Positions 1 through 8,663 of a stretch of DNA of 64,000 nt are shown here, piece after piece (the stretch's first letter is position 1; each line of letters starts with the position of its first letter). The position numbers and the translations under genes are program-made. The stretch comes from Clostridia bacterium. Its GTDB lineage: Bacteria > Bacillota > Clostridia > Oscillospirales > Acutalibacteraceae. The notes below the pieces were generated by a model. It had not been told where the DNA came from, did no database searches, and saw only the letters and a list, made by a program, of their open reading frames with translations. The stretch is from the NCBI GenBank assembly GCA_024404095.1, contig JAKSQO010000006.1:1-64000 (forward strand). The letters are read 5' to 3'.

Positions 1-21
1 CGACTCTCGCCACTCGGACCA
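1..21 (+). tRNA. 3' end of a tRNA gene, cut by the window edge
   Basis: The first 21 bases fit the 3' end of a tRNA. Positions 1-5 (CGACT) complete a TTCGACT T-loop, 6-10 (CTCGC) are the 3' half of the T stem, 11-17 (CACTCGG) the 3' half of the acceptor stem, 18 is the discriminator A, and 19-21 an encoded CCA. A terminator follows at once. The anticodon lies outside the window, so the isotype cannot be assigned. Confidence 0.7.
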
Positions 22-23
22 GA

Positions 24-54
24 AGACATCGCAGAAATGCGGTGTCTTTCTTTT
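24..54 (+). terminator. Rho-independent terminator after the tRNA
   Basis: A 10-bp stem (AGACATCGCA at 24-33, TGCGGTGTCT at 38-47, one G-U pair) has a GAAA tetraloop and is followed by a T-rich run. It ends the tRNA transcript that enters from the left. Confidence 0.85.
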
Positions 55-145
55 TATATTCGTCGAGGCAGAGCTGATATGTTTAATAAATCTGCTTTTT
101 TGAATTACTCAACGAAATCTTGAATTATATTCAACTCTCAGTTTA

Positions 146-174
146 TTGCTTTAAATAAGAAATTGATATATAAT
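146..174 (+). promoter_or_regulatory. Sigma-A type promoter for the XRE regulator gene
   Basis: TTGCTT (146-151) and TATAAT (169-174) are separated by 17 bp. The start codon lies 40 bp downstream of the -10 box, behind a GAGGTG ribosome binding site. Confidence 0.6.
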
Positions 175-214
175 TGACCTACAATAGCTATTGATTTTTA
201 TTTGAGGTGAGTAT

Positions 215-1297
215 ATGAATATTTACTTTGGCGAAAATATAAAAAAATTAAGAAAAGAAAGAGAACTGACTCAGGAAAATCTTGCCGACTGTCTTGGAGT
301 AACCTTTCAGGCAATCAGCAAGTGGGAGCGCGGAGAGGGTTATCCGGACATAACAACCTTGCCTGATATTGCTTCATTCTTTAATATTACCGTAGATGAC
401 TTGTTGGGTATAAATAAGGCAAAAACGGAAGAAAAATTATCTGCTTTGATTGAAGAGTACGACAACCTGTCAGATCCCGGACAAACAAGAAAAGAAATGC
501 TGAACAAAATGAAACAGGTTTCCTCAAATGATTTCAGAGTTTTGTTGCGTGAATTAGGCTATTTGGTTCATTTTTGTGATGTTTCAGAAAACGGTACAAG
601 AATAAAATCTATTTACGATAACATCCGTAAAAACTGTAATGTTGATAGAATCCGAATATGTGCAGCAAGGCACATAATTATTTATTATGCTGAACTATCA
701 AAAAGAGCTGACAGCCTTGTTCCTTTTTCTGATGTTGAAAAAATGCTTGAAGATATGCCGTATATGCGAGACGGTCAGGAATTTATATCAGCGTATCTTT
801 ATCAAAAAGGTCACCCCGAGTATTACAGCAAAATACAGGAAGCTATTGAGCAAAGCATAGGATTAGCAGATACTGCTGTTTCTCATTATTATCTCTATGA
901 TGACAGCTTTTCTGTTGATTATAAGATCGAAATGCTCGGTAGAATTTTGGATATTAAAAACATGATTTATGACGATGGTAATTACGGAGAACAGTGGCTT
1001 CAGGTTATTTATAATCACGGTTCGTTAGGCTATCTGTTTTTCCAGAAAGGAGATAAGAAAACTGCACTCATTTTCTTGAAAAAGTGCGCTGAACTCGCTT
1101 TGCAATACGACAGGATGGACAGATTTACAGAGATGAATTCTATGTTGTTCAAAGGAAGAGTGTTCGACAAAAATAAGCTTGGTACGCCGTTTAGTGCTGC
1201 CGCGCGAATGAGATATCTGTTTGAAGAAAAATATCCTTTGTCAGATGATTTTAAACAAACTGAAGCTTTTAGATCGGTTATGGATATCCTGCAATAA
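215..1297 (+). CDS. XRE-family transcriptional regulator with a long helical C-terminal domain
   Basis: This 360-residue protein starts with a Cro/C1-type helix-turn-helix (about residues 6-60, with LRKERELTQENLADCLGVT and the typical AISKWERGEGYPD recognition helix). XRE proteins of this type bind DNA as dimers. The remaining 300 residues are helix-rich and look like the tetratricopeptide-like sensor region of larger XRE regulators, but no specific ligand domain is recognised. It is monocistronic: its own promoter lies upstream and a MITE-like repeat and a new promoter follow. The target is unknown; the neighbouring DUF2804 gene is a candidate by position only. Confidence 0.85.
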   Translation: MNIYFGENIKKLRKERELTQENLADCLGVTFQAISKWERGEGYPDITTLPDIASFFNITVDDLLGINKAKTEEKLSALIEEYDNLSDPGQTRKEMLNKMKQVSSNDFRVLLRELGYLVHFCDVSENGTRIKSIYDNIRKNCNVDRIRICAARHIIIYYAELSKRADSLVPFSDVEKMLEDMPYMRDGQEFISAYLYQKGHPEYYSKIQEAIEQSIGLADTAVSHYYLYDDSFSVDYKIEMLGRILDIKNMIYDDGNYGEQWLQVIYNHGSLGYLFFQKGDKKTALIFLKKCAELALQYDRMDRFTEMNSMLFKGRVFDKNKLGTPFSAAARMRYLFEEKYPLSDDFKQTEAFRSVMDILQ

Positions 1298-1354
1298 ACG
1301 GATAAAATGAGCGCAGAGAAATTTTGAATTATTATAACTGCCAAATTCATTTTT

Positions 1355-1428
1355 GTCATTCTGAGGAGTTTGCGACGAAGAATCTCCGTTTGCTGTTGAT
1401 GCAGATTTTAAATTGCACTCAGAATGAC
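1355..1428. repeat. MITE-like palindromic repeat, copy 1
   Basis: A 74-bp element is bounded by a perfect 11-bp terminal inverted repeat, GTCATTCTGAG (1355-1365) and CTCAGAATGAC (1418-1428). Its left half contains TGCGACGAAGAATCTC. A second copy with the same ends and left half lies at 15008-15080. No coding capacity is seen. The type resembles the short, non-autonomous intergenic palindromes common in many bacterial genomes. Confidence 0.8.
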
Positions 1429-1450
1429 TGTTTTTTATTCTTCTTTCCTA

Positions 1451-1479
1451 TTGCCAAAGACGAAAAGATGCTTTATAAT
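1451..1479 (+). promoter_or_regulatory. Sigma-A type promoter for the DUF2804 gene
   Basis: TTGCCA (1451-1456) and TATAAT (1474-1479) are 17 bp apart and 28 bp upstream of the chosen start codon. This places transcription initiation just after the upstream repeat and argues against longer in-frame starts. Confidence 0.65.
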
Positions 1480-1507
1480 CAAAGTACAAAACTATGGAGG
1501 GAAGATT

Positions 1508-2686
1508 ATGAAAAAAGCATTTAAAAAGATTATCGCTGTTGTTCAGACCTTGTTCCTTGTTGCTTCACCGTTTGCCGTGGAGGGCAGAGCGGCTGATGAC
1601 GGAAGCGGTCAGAACAGAATCTATACCGAAACACCCCTGCTCGACGAAAAGGGGGCGCTTACCGAACCCGGTTACTGCTTCACAAATCTCTATCAGTATG
1701 ACCGTGACGCAATTAAAGCGGGAGCGGGCAGAATAAAGGAATGGGACTTCTATCAGATTTCAAATGATGATTTCACCGTTCAGGTTACAATTGCAGATAT
1801 TTCACTCGGCGGTGCTGTCACAGTCGGTTTCTTTGACCGAAAGACAGGGGAGAAGGGCAGCGCAATGTCGCTTGACCTTTTAACCTTCGGCAAAATAGAT
1901 ATGGGTCTTGACAAAAAGGGACTTGCCGATAACGACTGGACAGACCATACATACAAGAAGAAAAAACGCAACTTTGATTTTGAACTGTCAGTCGGTGCTG
2001 AAACAAGAACCATCCGATTTAACGGTAAGAGCGGATTGAAGAAATTCACAATGGATATTACTATGGATATGCTCCCCGAGCATGAGAGCCATTTCCTTGC
2101 TCTTCCGTTCAACTCGAATAAGCCAAAGCAATTCTATTATAATCAGAAAACAAACTGCATGGCGGCAACAGGCAAGGTAACCTACGGCGACAAGGTCTAT
2201 GAGTTCAAAGGACTTGATGACAATTCGTTCGCTGTCCTTGACTGGGGTCGAGGTGTGTGGCCGTATCATCAGGTATGGTGGTGGGGCAACGGCAGTACCA
2301 CTCTTGATGACGGAAGAATTTTCGGCTTTGAAATCGGTTGGGGCTTTGGTGATACAACCGCTGCATCCGAAAGCACAGCTTTCCTTGACGGCAAGGCTTA
2401 TAAGCTCGGCTATCTGAAGCTTGAAAACGAAAAGGATATCGTTAAGCCTCTTGACAGATGCTGGGATGATAACGGCGTTGTGTGGAAGATTACGAGTGAT
2501 GACGGCAGCTTTGAAATGACAATGAAGCCCGAGTACGATAACTACACTATGATGCGATTCCTGTTTGTCGGCAATCTCTGCCATCAGGTATTCGGCAAAT
2601 GGAGCGGTACTGTTAAGTGCGGTGACGAGATAATTGAAATCAAGGATATGACCGCATTTCTTGAGCGTTCAGACAATTTGTGGTAA
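1508..2686 (+). CDS. DUF2804 family protein with an N-terminal signal peptide
   Basis: The start at 1508 is chosen because a GGAGG site sits just upstream; the longer in-frame start at 1424 would begin upstream of the promoter. The product has 392 residues. Residues 1-31 look like a signal peptide (KKAFKK, a hydrophobic core, then an A-rich cleavage region). The rest matches DUF2804: an ETPLLDEKGALTEPGYC-like opening, IKEWDFYQI, a VTIADISLGG segment and a Trp-rich GVWPYHQVWWWGNG segment. The family has no proven function and is usually thought to be cytoplasmic, so the signal is odd. It is followed by its own terminator and appears monocistronic. Confidence 0.8.
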   Translation: MKKAFKKIIAVVQTLFLVASPFAVEGRAADDGSGQNRIYTETPLLDEKGALTEPGYCFTNLYQYDRDAIKAGAGRIKEWDFYQISNDDFTVQVTIADISLGGAVTVGFFDRKTGEKGSAMSLDLLTFGKIDMGLDKKGLADNDWTDHTYKKKKRNFDFELSVGAETRTIRFNGKSGLKKFTMDITMDMLPEHESHFLALPFNSNKPKQFYYNQKTNCMAATGKVTYGDKVYEFKGLDDNSFAVLDWGRGVWPYHQVWWWGNGSTTLDDGRIFGFEIGWGFGDTTAASESTAFLDGKAYKLGYLKLENEKDIVKPLDRCWDDNGVVWKITSDDGSFEMTMKPEYDNYTMMRFLFVGNLCHQVFGKWSGTVKCGDEIIEIKDMTAFLERSDNLW

Positions 2687-2693
2687 AAGCGAG

Positions 2694-2724
2694 ACACGCA
2701 GACGAATTTCGCCTGCGTGTTTTT
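2694..2724 (+). terminator. Terminator after the DUF2804 gene
   Basis: A perfect 8-bp stem, ACACGCAG (2694-2701) and CTGCGTGT (2713-2720), runs into a T tract, eight bases after the stop codon. Confidence 0.85.
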
Positions 2725-2725
2725 C

Positions 2726-2757
2726 TGTCATTGAGAGGGAGACTGCGACCGTGACAA
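2726..2757. repeat. Degenerate fragment of a GTCATTG-type intergenic repeat
   Basis: The segment has GTCATTGAGAGGGAG, then TGCGACCGTGACAATCC. It resembles half of the widespread bacterial short palindromic repeats of the GTCATTGCGAGG...GCAATC kind, and only loosely the two longer elements in this window. No matching second half is seen, so it may be a decayed copy. Confidence 0.4.
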
Positions 2758-2810
2758 TCCAAACTTAATCATTTATCTTACTTTGCTATGTTCGAGCGTT
2801 ATTTCTATAT

Positions 2811-2841
2811 AAAAAGGAGCCGCCATTGCTGACAGCTCCTT
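2811..2841 (-). terminator. Terminator after purA
   Basis: On the minus strand AAGGAGC and GCTCCTT (2835-2841 and 2814-2820) form a stem followed by a T run opposite the A tract at 2811-2815, just past the purA stop codon. Confidence 0.75.
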
Positions 2842-2854
2842 GCTTGTTGTTAAC

Positions 2855-4129
2855 TTATCTGTAAATAATTTCGCTTCTCTTGGGACCGTTTGAAACCATT
2901 GTGATTGGCACGCCGATTTCCTTTTCGATGAAGAGAACGTAATCCTGTGCTTCCTTGGGAAGCTTATCAAATTCCTTGATACCTCTGATATCGCACTTGA
3001 AGCCGGGGAGAGTAACAAGAACAGGCTTTGCCTTCTTAAGAAGATGTGTGTTGGGGAAGTCCTTAACAACTTCACCGTCAATTTCGTAACCAACGCAAAC
3101 CTTGATTTCATCAAGATAGTCAAGGCAGTCAAGAGCTGTAAGAACAACCTGAGTTGCGCCCTGAACCTCAACGCCGTAACGTGTAGCAACACAGTCAAAC
3201 CAACCCATACGACGGGGGCGACCTGTCGTTGCGCCGTATTCACCTGCGTCACCGCCGTGATTACGCATTTTGTCAGCCTCTTCGCCGAAGATTTCACTTA
3301 CGAACTCGCCTGCGCCTACTGCTGAAGAATAAGCCTTTGTAACTGTGATGATATCCTTGATCTCGTGAGCGGGGATACCTGCGCCTACTGAGCCGTAGCC
3401 TGCAAGTGTTGATGATGATGTAACCATGGGATAGATACCGAAATCGGGATCCTTAAGTGAGCCGAGCTGACCCTCAAGAAGAATGTTCTTGCCTTCCTTG
3501 ATTGCCTTGCGGATGAATGCACCTGTGTCAGCAACATAAGGCTTGATCATTTCTCTGTACTCCATGAGTGTGTTGAAAAGCTCATCAACATCAAGGAGCG
3601 GCTTGTGATAAACGTGCTCAAGAAGAAGATTCTTAACCTCGCATACGCTTTCAAGCTTTTCACGAAGCTCGTCCTCATAGAACAGGTCGCAAACCTGGAA
3701 GCCGATTTTAGCATACTTATCTGAATAGAACGGAGCGATACCTGACTTTGTAGAACCGAACTGCTTGTCAGCAAGACGCTCTTCCTCGTATGTATCAAGA
3801 AGTACGTGATAGGGCATCATGATCTGAGCTCTGTCAGAAACAAGGATTTTCGGCTGAGGAACACCCTTGCTTGTGATATCGTTAACTTCCTTGATAAGCT
3901 TCGGAATATCAAGAGCAACACCGTTGCCGATAATGTTTGTAATATTCGGATGACAAACACCTGACGGAAGAAGATGCAGAGCAAACTTTCCGTAATCATT
4001 TATGATTGTGTGTCCTGCGTTGGCACCGCCCTGAAATCTGATAACAACATCAGCCTGCGATGCAAACATATCTGTGATTTTACCTTTTCCTTCGTCGCCC
4101 CAGTTAGCGCCGACAATAGCTCTTACCAC
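2855..4129 (-). CDS. purA: Adenylosuccinate synthetase
   Basis: PurA joins IMP and aspartate with GTP to give adenylosuccinate, the first committed step to AMP, in the cytoplasm. At 424 residues it is full length. The N-terminal GTP loop GANWGDEGKGK (residues 7-17) carries the catalytic Asp, and GGANAGHTI holds the catalytic His. TTGRPRRMGWFD and the C-terminal NGPKRSEII are further family motifs. It is monocistronic on the minus strand, with its own promoter and terminator, and is not next to other purine genes. Confidence 0.97.
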   Translation of the reverse strand: MVRAIVGANWGDEGKGKITDMFASQADVVIRFQGGANAGHTIINDYGKFALHLLPSGVCHPNITNIIGNGVALDIPKLIKEVNDITSKGVPQPKILVSDRAQIMMPYHVLLDTYEEERLADKQFGSTKSGIAPFYSDKYAKIGFQVCDLFYEDELREKLESVCEVKNLLLEHVYHKPLLDVDELFNTLMEYREMIKPYVADTGAFIRKAIKEGKNILLEGQLGSLKDPDFGIYPMVTSSSTLAGYGSVGAGIPAHEIKDIITVTKAYSSAVGAGEFVSEIFGEEADKMRNHGGDAGEYGATTGRPRRMGWFDCVATRYGVEVQGATQVVLTALDCLDYLDEIKVCVGYEIDGEVVKDFPNTHLLKKAKPVLVTLPGFKCDIRGIKEFDKLPKEAQDYVLFIEKEIGVPITMVSNGPKRSEIIYR

Positions 4130-4184
4130 TTTAAAAGCACCTCCAAATTTTTATGGGAAAGCAAACTATCCCAAATAACGATTT

Positions 4185-4214
4185 ATTATAGAATAAATCC
4201 GAATATTTTGTCAA
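4185..4214 (-). promoter_or_regulatory. Sigma-A type promoter for purA
   Basis: Read on the minus strand, TTGACA (4214-4209) and TATAAT (4190-4185) are separated by 18 bp. The purA start codon is about 55 bp downstream. Confidence 0.65.
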
Positions 4215-4263
4215 TGTGATAAATGCTGAATAATATGTAAAAATAAATCATTTTTTGTGCGAC

Positions 4264-4292
4264 TTGTTTTTATTTCATCAGTATGTTATAAT
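4264..4292 (+). promoter_or_regulatory. Sigma-A type promoter for the metallophosphoesterase operon
   Basis: TTGTTT (4264-4269) and TATAAT (4287-4292) are 17 bp apart, 20 bp before the first GTG start. It could drive the run of genes from the phosphoesterase to the DUF3006 gene. Confidence 0.6.
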
Positions 4293-4312
4293 AATTTATA
4301 TTTTGTAATCTG

Positions 4313-5551
4313 GTGAATTGTGTGAACTCGAAAATTTGTTTTAAAAACGGAAAATTAAAGGTGATGCAGATTTCTGATTTGCAGGACACAAGGCTTACTG
4401 CTGTTGATACGCTTCGGTTTATCGACGGTGCGCTTAGTGCTGAAAAGCCTGACCTGATTATTCTCACGGGTGACCAGCTTGACGTTGTCGGTCTGTGGAA
4501 CAAGGGCAATAAAGAAAAAAATCTGCAAAACGTAAGAAAAGCGATAATAAATCTCTTTTCGGTTTTTGAAAAGCACGGGATTCCATATGCGCTGACCTTT
4601 GGCAATCACGATACCGAAACAGGCGTTGACGCTTCCGCACAGGCGGAGATTTACAGTACGCTGAAAAGCTGTATCTGCTTTGATGATCTGAATGACGGAA
4701 GACCGGACGCAGGAACATTCAATATCCCTGTCTATTCGTCAGATGGAAGCGGAATTGCATTAAACTTTTTCATGCTTGACTGTCATAACAGCAAAACCGG
4801 GGGCGAGTATGACGGACCGAATGAAGAACAGCTGAAATGGTTTAAAAATATCTCGGAAAGCCTTGAAAATGTTCCGTCGATGGTATTTCAGCATATTCCT
4901 CCGGGCGAGATATATGAGCTTATGACGGAATTCGATAAAAGAACGAAGAACGCTTTACCTGCCTTCGGCTCAAGAAAGGGCAAATATTATAAACTCAATG
5001 AAAAAGTGACGTTCTGTGAGTATTACGGCGAAACCCCGTCCGTGATTTCAGACACTAACAGAGAGTTTGAAACTATGAAAGAACAGGGGAATGTGTTCGG
5101 AATTTTCTTCGGCCACGACCATTACAACGGCTTTGCCGGAAATGTCCGCGGTATTGATTTGGGATATTGTCCGGGCGCGGGCTATAACACATACGGACTT
5201 AAAAACCGTGCAGTAAGAATATTTGAGTTTGATGAGAATAATGTTAAAAAATACAGTACACGCATTGTGGATTATTCCGATTGCTGTAAAAAGAACGAAA
5301 CAGCTCCGATTAAGAATTTTCTATATTGTCATTCTCCGAGCTGCACAGGTATGGCGGGACGGTTTGCGGTGAAATGCCTTGCGATAATTGCCGCTGTCAT
5401 TATAGCTTTGACCTTGCTTGATAATTATGTCAGCCATATTCTTGTCAGCACGTTTCTGACAGGACTGACGGTCGGATTGATTGCTTACGGAATTGTTTCA
5501 ATTACATATAATGCTATATTGAGAAGAAAACTGACACAGAAAAGGAGATAA
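4313..5551 (+). CDS. Calcineurin-like metallophosphoesterase with C-terminal membrane anchor
   Basis: The 412-residue product has the dimetal phosphoesterase motifs in order: VMQISDLQD, ILTGDQLD, FGNHDTE, FQHIP and FFGHDHYNG. The spacing resembles Dcr2-like phosphatases. In the first motif the usual His after SDL is Gln, which occurs in some subfamilies. Two hydrophobic helices near residues 350-400 suggest a C-terminal anchor in the membrane. The start is a GTG at 4313; a second GTG at 4322 is possible. It ends 4 bp before the nitroreductase gene, so the two are probably co-transcribed. The substrate cannot be read from sequence. Confidence 0.85.
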   Translation: MNCVNSKICFKNGKLKVMQISDLQDTRLTAVDTLRFIDGALSAEKPDLIILTGDQLDVVGLWNKGNKEKNLQNVRKAIINLFSVFEKHGIPYALTFGNHDTETGVDASAQAEIYSTLKSCICFDDLNDGRPDAGTFNIPVYSSDGSGIALNFFMLDCHNSKTGGEYDGPNEEQLKWFKNISESLENVPSMVFQHIPPGEIYELMTEFDKRTKNALPAFGSRKGKYYKLNEKVTFCEYYGETPSVISDTNREFETMKEQGNVFGIFFGHDHYNGFAGNVRGIDLGYCPGAGYNTYGLKNRAVRIFEFDENNVKKYSTRIVDYSDCCKKNETAPIKNFLYCHSPSCTGMAGRFAVKCLAIIAAVIIALTLLDNYVSHILVSTFLTGLTVGLIAYGIVSITYNAILRRKLTQKRR

Positions 5552-5555
5552 CGCA

Positions 5556-6098
5556 ATGAACGATACTCTTAATTCAATCTTTAAAAGACAGACAATCCGC
5601 TCCTATAAGGCGGAACAGATAACAGAGGAGGAACTTGAAAACCTTAAAATGGCGGTTCTCAAGGCTCCGAGCGGAAGAAATTTTCAGCCCTGCCACGTTC
5701 GCTTTATTCAGAATAAGCAGATGCTTGATGAGATGAACAGGGATTTCAAAGAGCTTGTCGGTTACGACACACCTGCATACACTCGCTGGGACGTTAACCC
5801 TGTTTACCACAATGCACCTACTTTTGTAGCGATTTTTGCGGAGGGCGACAGCTATATGGACGGCGGAATTATGTGTGAAAATATCTGTATTGCCGCCGAG
5901 GGTATGGGGCTTGGCACCTGTATTATCGGCAGTATCGGAGCTTTGTTTGAGCAGGGCAATGCTGCAGGAAATAAGTGGAAACGCACATGGAATATTCCCG
6001 AGGACTATAAATTTATGATTGCGATTGCCGTAGGCTATCCTGACGAAAAGCCCGAACAGAAGCCTCGCTTCGAGGACAGAATTGAGGTAATCAGATAA
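5556..6098 (+). CDS. Nitroreductase family FMN-dependent oxidoreductase
   Basis: This 180-residue protein belongs to the nitroreductase fold, whose members use FMN and NAD(P)H to reduce nitro groups, quinones or flavins. The N-terminal RQTIRSYKAEQITEEEL and APSGRNFQPCH segments are the usual phosphate- and FMN-binding parts, and the C-terminal GLGTCIIGSIG plus AIAVGYPDEKPE complete the fold. An AAAGGAG site is located 6-12 bp before the start codon. It follows the phosphoesterase by 4 bp. The physiological substrate is unknown. Confidence 0.88.
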   Translation: MNDTLNSIFKRQTIRSYKAEQITEEELENLKMAVLKAPSGRNFQPCHVRFIQNKQMLDEMNRDFKELVGYDTPAYTRWDVNPVYHNAPTFVAIFAEGDSYMDGGIMCENICIAAEGMGLGTCIIGSIGALFEQGNAAGNKWKRTWNIPEDYKFMIAIAVGYPDEKPEQKPRFEDRIEVIR

Positions 6099-6117
6099 AA
6101 TTACGGAGAGTTAAAAA

Positions 6118-7596
6118 ATGCTTTTTAATTCATATATATTTATTTTACTTTTCCTGCCGTTGGCACTTGCAGGATGGTTTCTGCTGAATAAAACTAAATC
6201 TGAGATGTTGCCTAAGGTTTTTCTTCTTGGAATGTCTCTGTGGTTTTATGCCTATTTCAATATTAAGTATTTTCCAATTATAGTGATAAGTATAATAGCT
6301 AATTATCTGCTGTATCTTGTTATGAAAAAATCGGATAATAAAGTGCTGAGAAAAGCAATGTTTTGTATCGGCATGATACTGAATATAGGAATACTTTTTT
6401 ATTATAAATATCTCGGCTTCTTTACAGAGAACATCAATACGTTATTCAAATCCGATTTTACGGTTCTGAACCTTGTTCTGCCACTCGGTATAAGCTTTTT
6501 TACATTTCAACAGGTATCGTTTGTTATTGACAGCTATAAGAACGAGGTTCCCGACTATTCAATCCTTGATTACGCGCTGTTTGTAAGCTATTTCCCTCAG
6601 CTTATTGCAGGACCGATTGTACTTCACAATGAGATTATACCGCAGTTTGCTGATAAGAATAACAAAAAGCTGAATCCCGAGAACTTTTCAAAGGGTCTGT
6701 ACGCTTTTGCTTTTGGTATTGCAAAAAAGGTTCTTATTGCCGACACTCTCGGAAATTTTGCAAATCTCGGTTTTTCAGATATTCCGTCATTAAATTCTAC
6801 TACAGCACTTCTTTCTATGCTTGCATACACCATACAGATTTACTTTGATTTTAGCGGTTACTGTGATATGGCAACAGGTATCGGTTATATGTTTAATATC
6901 AAGCTTCCGATGAATTTCAATTCACCTTATAAAGCTCTTGATATGGATGATTTCTGGAAGAGATGGCATATCACTTTAACACGTTTTCTCACTAAAAACC
7001 TTTATATTCCGCTCGGAGGAAATCGAAAGGGTAAGGTTCGTACATACCTCAATCAGTTTATTGTGTTTATTGTCAGCGGCATATGGCACGGCGCAAACTG
7101 GACGTTTATTCTGTGGGGCGCAATTAACGGTGTTGCTGTAATCTTCTCCAAACTTCTCAATCCGAGATTTAAGAACATCAAAAAGAAAGTTCCGTTTGTT
7201 TTCTGGCTGATAACCTTTGGTTTTATCAATATTGCATGGGTATACTTCCGTGCCGATTCAATTTCGCTTGCAAATCAGATGATTGCAAAGATTTTTGCAT
7301 TTGATTTCGGACCTGTCAGCGACAATTTTATGAATTCTGTTATAACGTCTGAGTTTGCATTTGTCAGTCGGGTTCTCGGAATGGTTATTCCGAATTTCAG
7401 CAATATTTTTTCAGTCGTATTTACGATTGTGTTTTTTGCACTTCCTGTGTTTGCGAGCGCAAAGCTGAAAAATACGAACGAGAGAATAGATGCTTTCAAG
7501 CCGACCGTTTTGCGCTGTGCGTTGTCGTGTCTGCTTGCTGTTTGGTCAGTTGTTTCACTCTCGGGTGTCAGCACCTTCCTGTACTTTAATTTCTAA
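6118..7596 (+). CDS. MBOAT family membrane O-acyltransferase (AlgI/DltB-like)
   Basis: The 492-residue polytopic membrane protein has about ten or more hydrophobic helices. Family signatures are VSYFPQLIAGPIV, the MDDFWKRWHITLTRFL segment, YIPLGGNRKG, and the catalytic His in SGIWHGANWTFILWG. Such proteins pass an acyl group, usually acetyl, across the membrane to extracellular polysaccharide or teichoic acid. The next gene encodes an SGNH-like partner, as in alginate acetylation (AlgI with AlgJ/AlgX). The acceptor polymer is unknown. Confidence 0.92.
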   Translation: MLFNSYIFILLFLPLALAGWFLLNKTKSEMLPKVFLLGMSLWFYAYFNIKYFPIIVISIIANYLLYLVMKKSDNKVLRKAMFCIGMILNIGILFYYKYLGFFTENINTLFKSDFTVLNLVLPLGISFFTFQQVSFVIDSYKNEVPDYSILDYALFVSYFPQLIAGPIVLHNEIIPQFADKNNKKLNPENFSKGLYAFAFGIAKKVLIADTLGNFANLGFSDIPSLNSTTALLSMLAYTIQIYFDFSGYCDMATGIGYMFNIKLPMNFNSPYKALDMDDFWKRWHITLTRFLTKNLYIPLGGNRKGKVRTYLNQFIVFIVSGIWHGANWTFILWGAINGVAVIFSKLLNPRFKNIKKKVPFVFWLITFGFINIAWVYFRADSISLANQMIAKIFAFDFGPVSDNFMNSVITSEFAFVSRVLGMVIPNFSNIFSVVFTIVFFALPVFASAKLKNTNERIDAFKPTVLRCALSCLLAVWSVVSLSGVSTFLYFNF

Positions 7597-7606
7597 AGGT
7601 GAGATT

Positions 7607-8653
7607 ATGTTTAAAAAGTTCTGTATAGCTTTCATCTCTGTAACTCTTTGCGTTATTATTGGCTTGGCTTCGTTTGTTTATGTTATTGATCCGTTTAATG
7701 TTTATCGTGCGGATAAAGATATGACACAAATCATTTATCAGATGCCGTATTATCAGAATATCGGTATTGCAAAGTATACCAAATATGATACGTTGATAAC
7801 AGGTACATCGATGACACAGAATTTCAGGGGAACGTGGTTTAATGAAAAATTTGGCTGCAATGCAATCAGACTTTCATTTGACGGTGGTGTTGTAACTGAT
7901 TTTGAGGCTTTACTGAAAACCGCAACCGAGAATAACAAAGAACTTAAAACCGTGTTTTTGGGACTTGATAATTATGTAATAACGGCTGACAGTAAACTCA
8001 ATGATATCAATGAGCGAATACCTGTATATGAGCTTGACGATAATCCGTTCACAAAGATAAAATATCTTCTGAACAAGGATATTATTTTTAATTATATTCC
8101 TACATACTTTTCTTATAAGAACTATCCCGAATATAATTTCTATGAGATGCATGCGTGGGATACAAACGACAACAACTTTTCAAAAGAACGTGTGCTTAAC
8201 GGCTATACTGTCGAAGATAAGAAGGAGATGCTTCCTGCGGACAGGTTTAAGGCGAATTGCGATACAGTTATAAATTCTATCGGCAAAATAATTAAGGACA
8301 ATTCTGATGTGCAGTTTATAATTTTTGCGCCACCTTACAGTATTCTTTATTGGCATGAACTTATTCAGTTGGGTACTTTCGATGCAACGTTTTATGCACT
8401 CAATTACGTTTATGCTGAATTGCTGAAAAACGAAAATGTTAGAATGTTTTATTTCCAGAATGATTTTGAAAAAATAACCAATCTTAACGGGTATAAGGAT
8501 AAGAGCCATTACTGTACGGATTATAACAGATATATGCTTGATTGCTTCGCAGATGGAAAAATGGAGATTACAGCAGAGAACTGTAAATCCGTTCTCGGAG
8601 AGATGAAGACTTTTGCAGAAAAATATGATTATGATTCACTTCTGAAAGGATGA
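7607..8653 (+). CDS. Membrane-anchored SGNH/AlgX-like acyltransferase partner
   Basis: The start at 7607 is chosen for its AAAGGTGAG site; the longer in-frame opening overlaps the MBOAT gene and lacks one. The product has 348 residues. One N-terminal helix (about residues 5-27) anchors it outside the membrane. ITGTSMTQNF carries the likely nucleophile Ser in a block I position, and DKSHYCTDYN near the C terminus has the Asp-x-x-His spacing of a catalytic pair. These are the marks of AlgJ/AlgX/DltD-like proteins that finish the acyl transfer begun by an MBOAT. Family assignment is by motif only. Confidence 0.7.
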   Translation: MFKKFCIAFISVTLCVIIGLASFVYVIDPFNVYRADKDMTQIIYQMPYYQNIGIAKYTKYDTLITGTSMTQNFRGTWFNEKFGCNAIRLSFDGGVVTDFEALLKTATENNKELKTVFLGLDNYVITADSKLNDINERIPVYELDDNPFTKIKYLLNKDIIFNYIPTYFSYKNYPEYNFYEMHAWDTNDNNFSKERVLNGYTVEDKKEMLPADRFKANCDTVINSIGKIIKDNSDVQFIIFAPPYSILYWHELIQLGTFDATFYALNYVYAELLKNENVRMFYFQNDFEKITNLNGYKDKSHYCTDYNRYMLDCFADGKMEITAENCKSVLGEMKTFAEKYDYDSLLKG

Positions 8654-8663
8654 ATGGTATAAC

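Noticed and set aside
1988..2584. 198-residue open frame antisense to the DUF2804 gene
   Set aside because: No start signal or family resemblance, while the sense frame is a known family.
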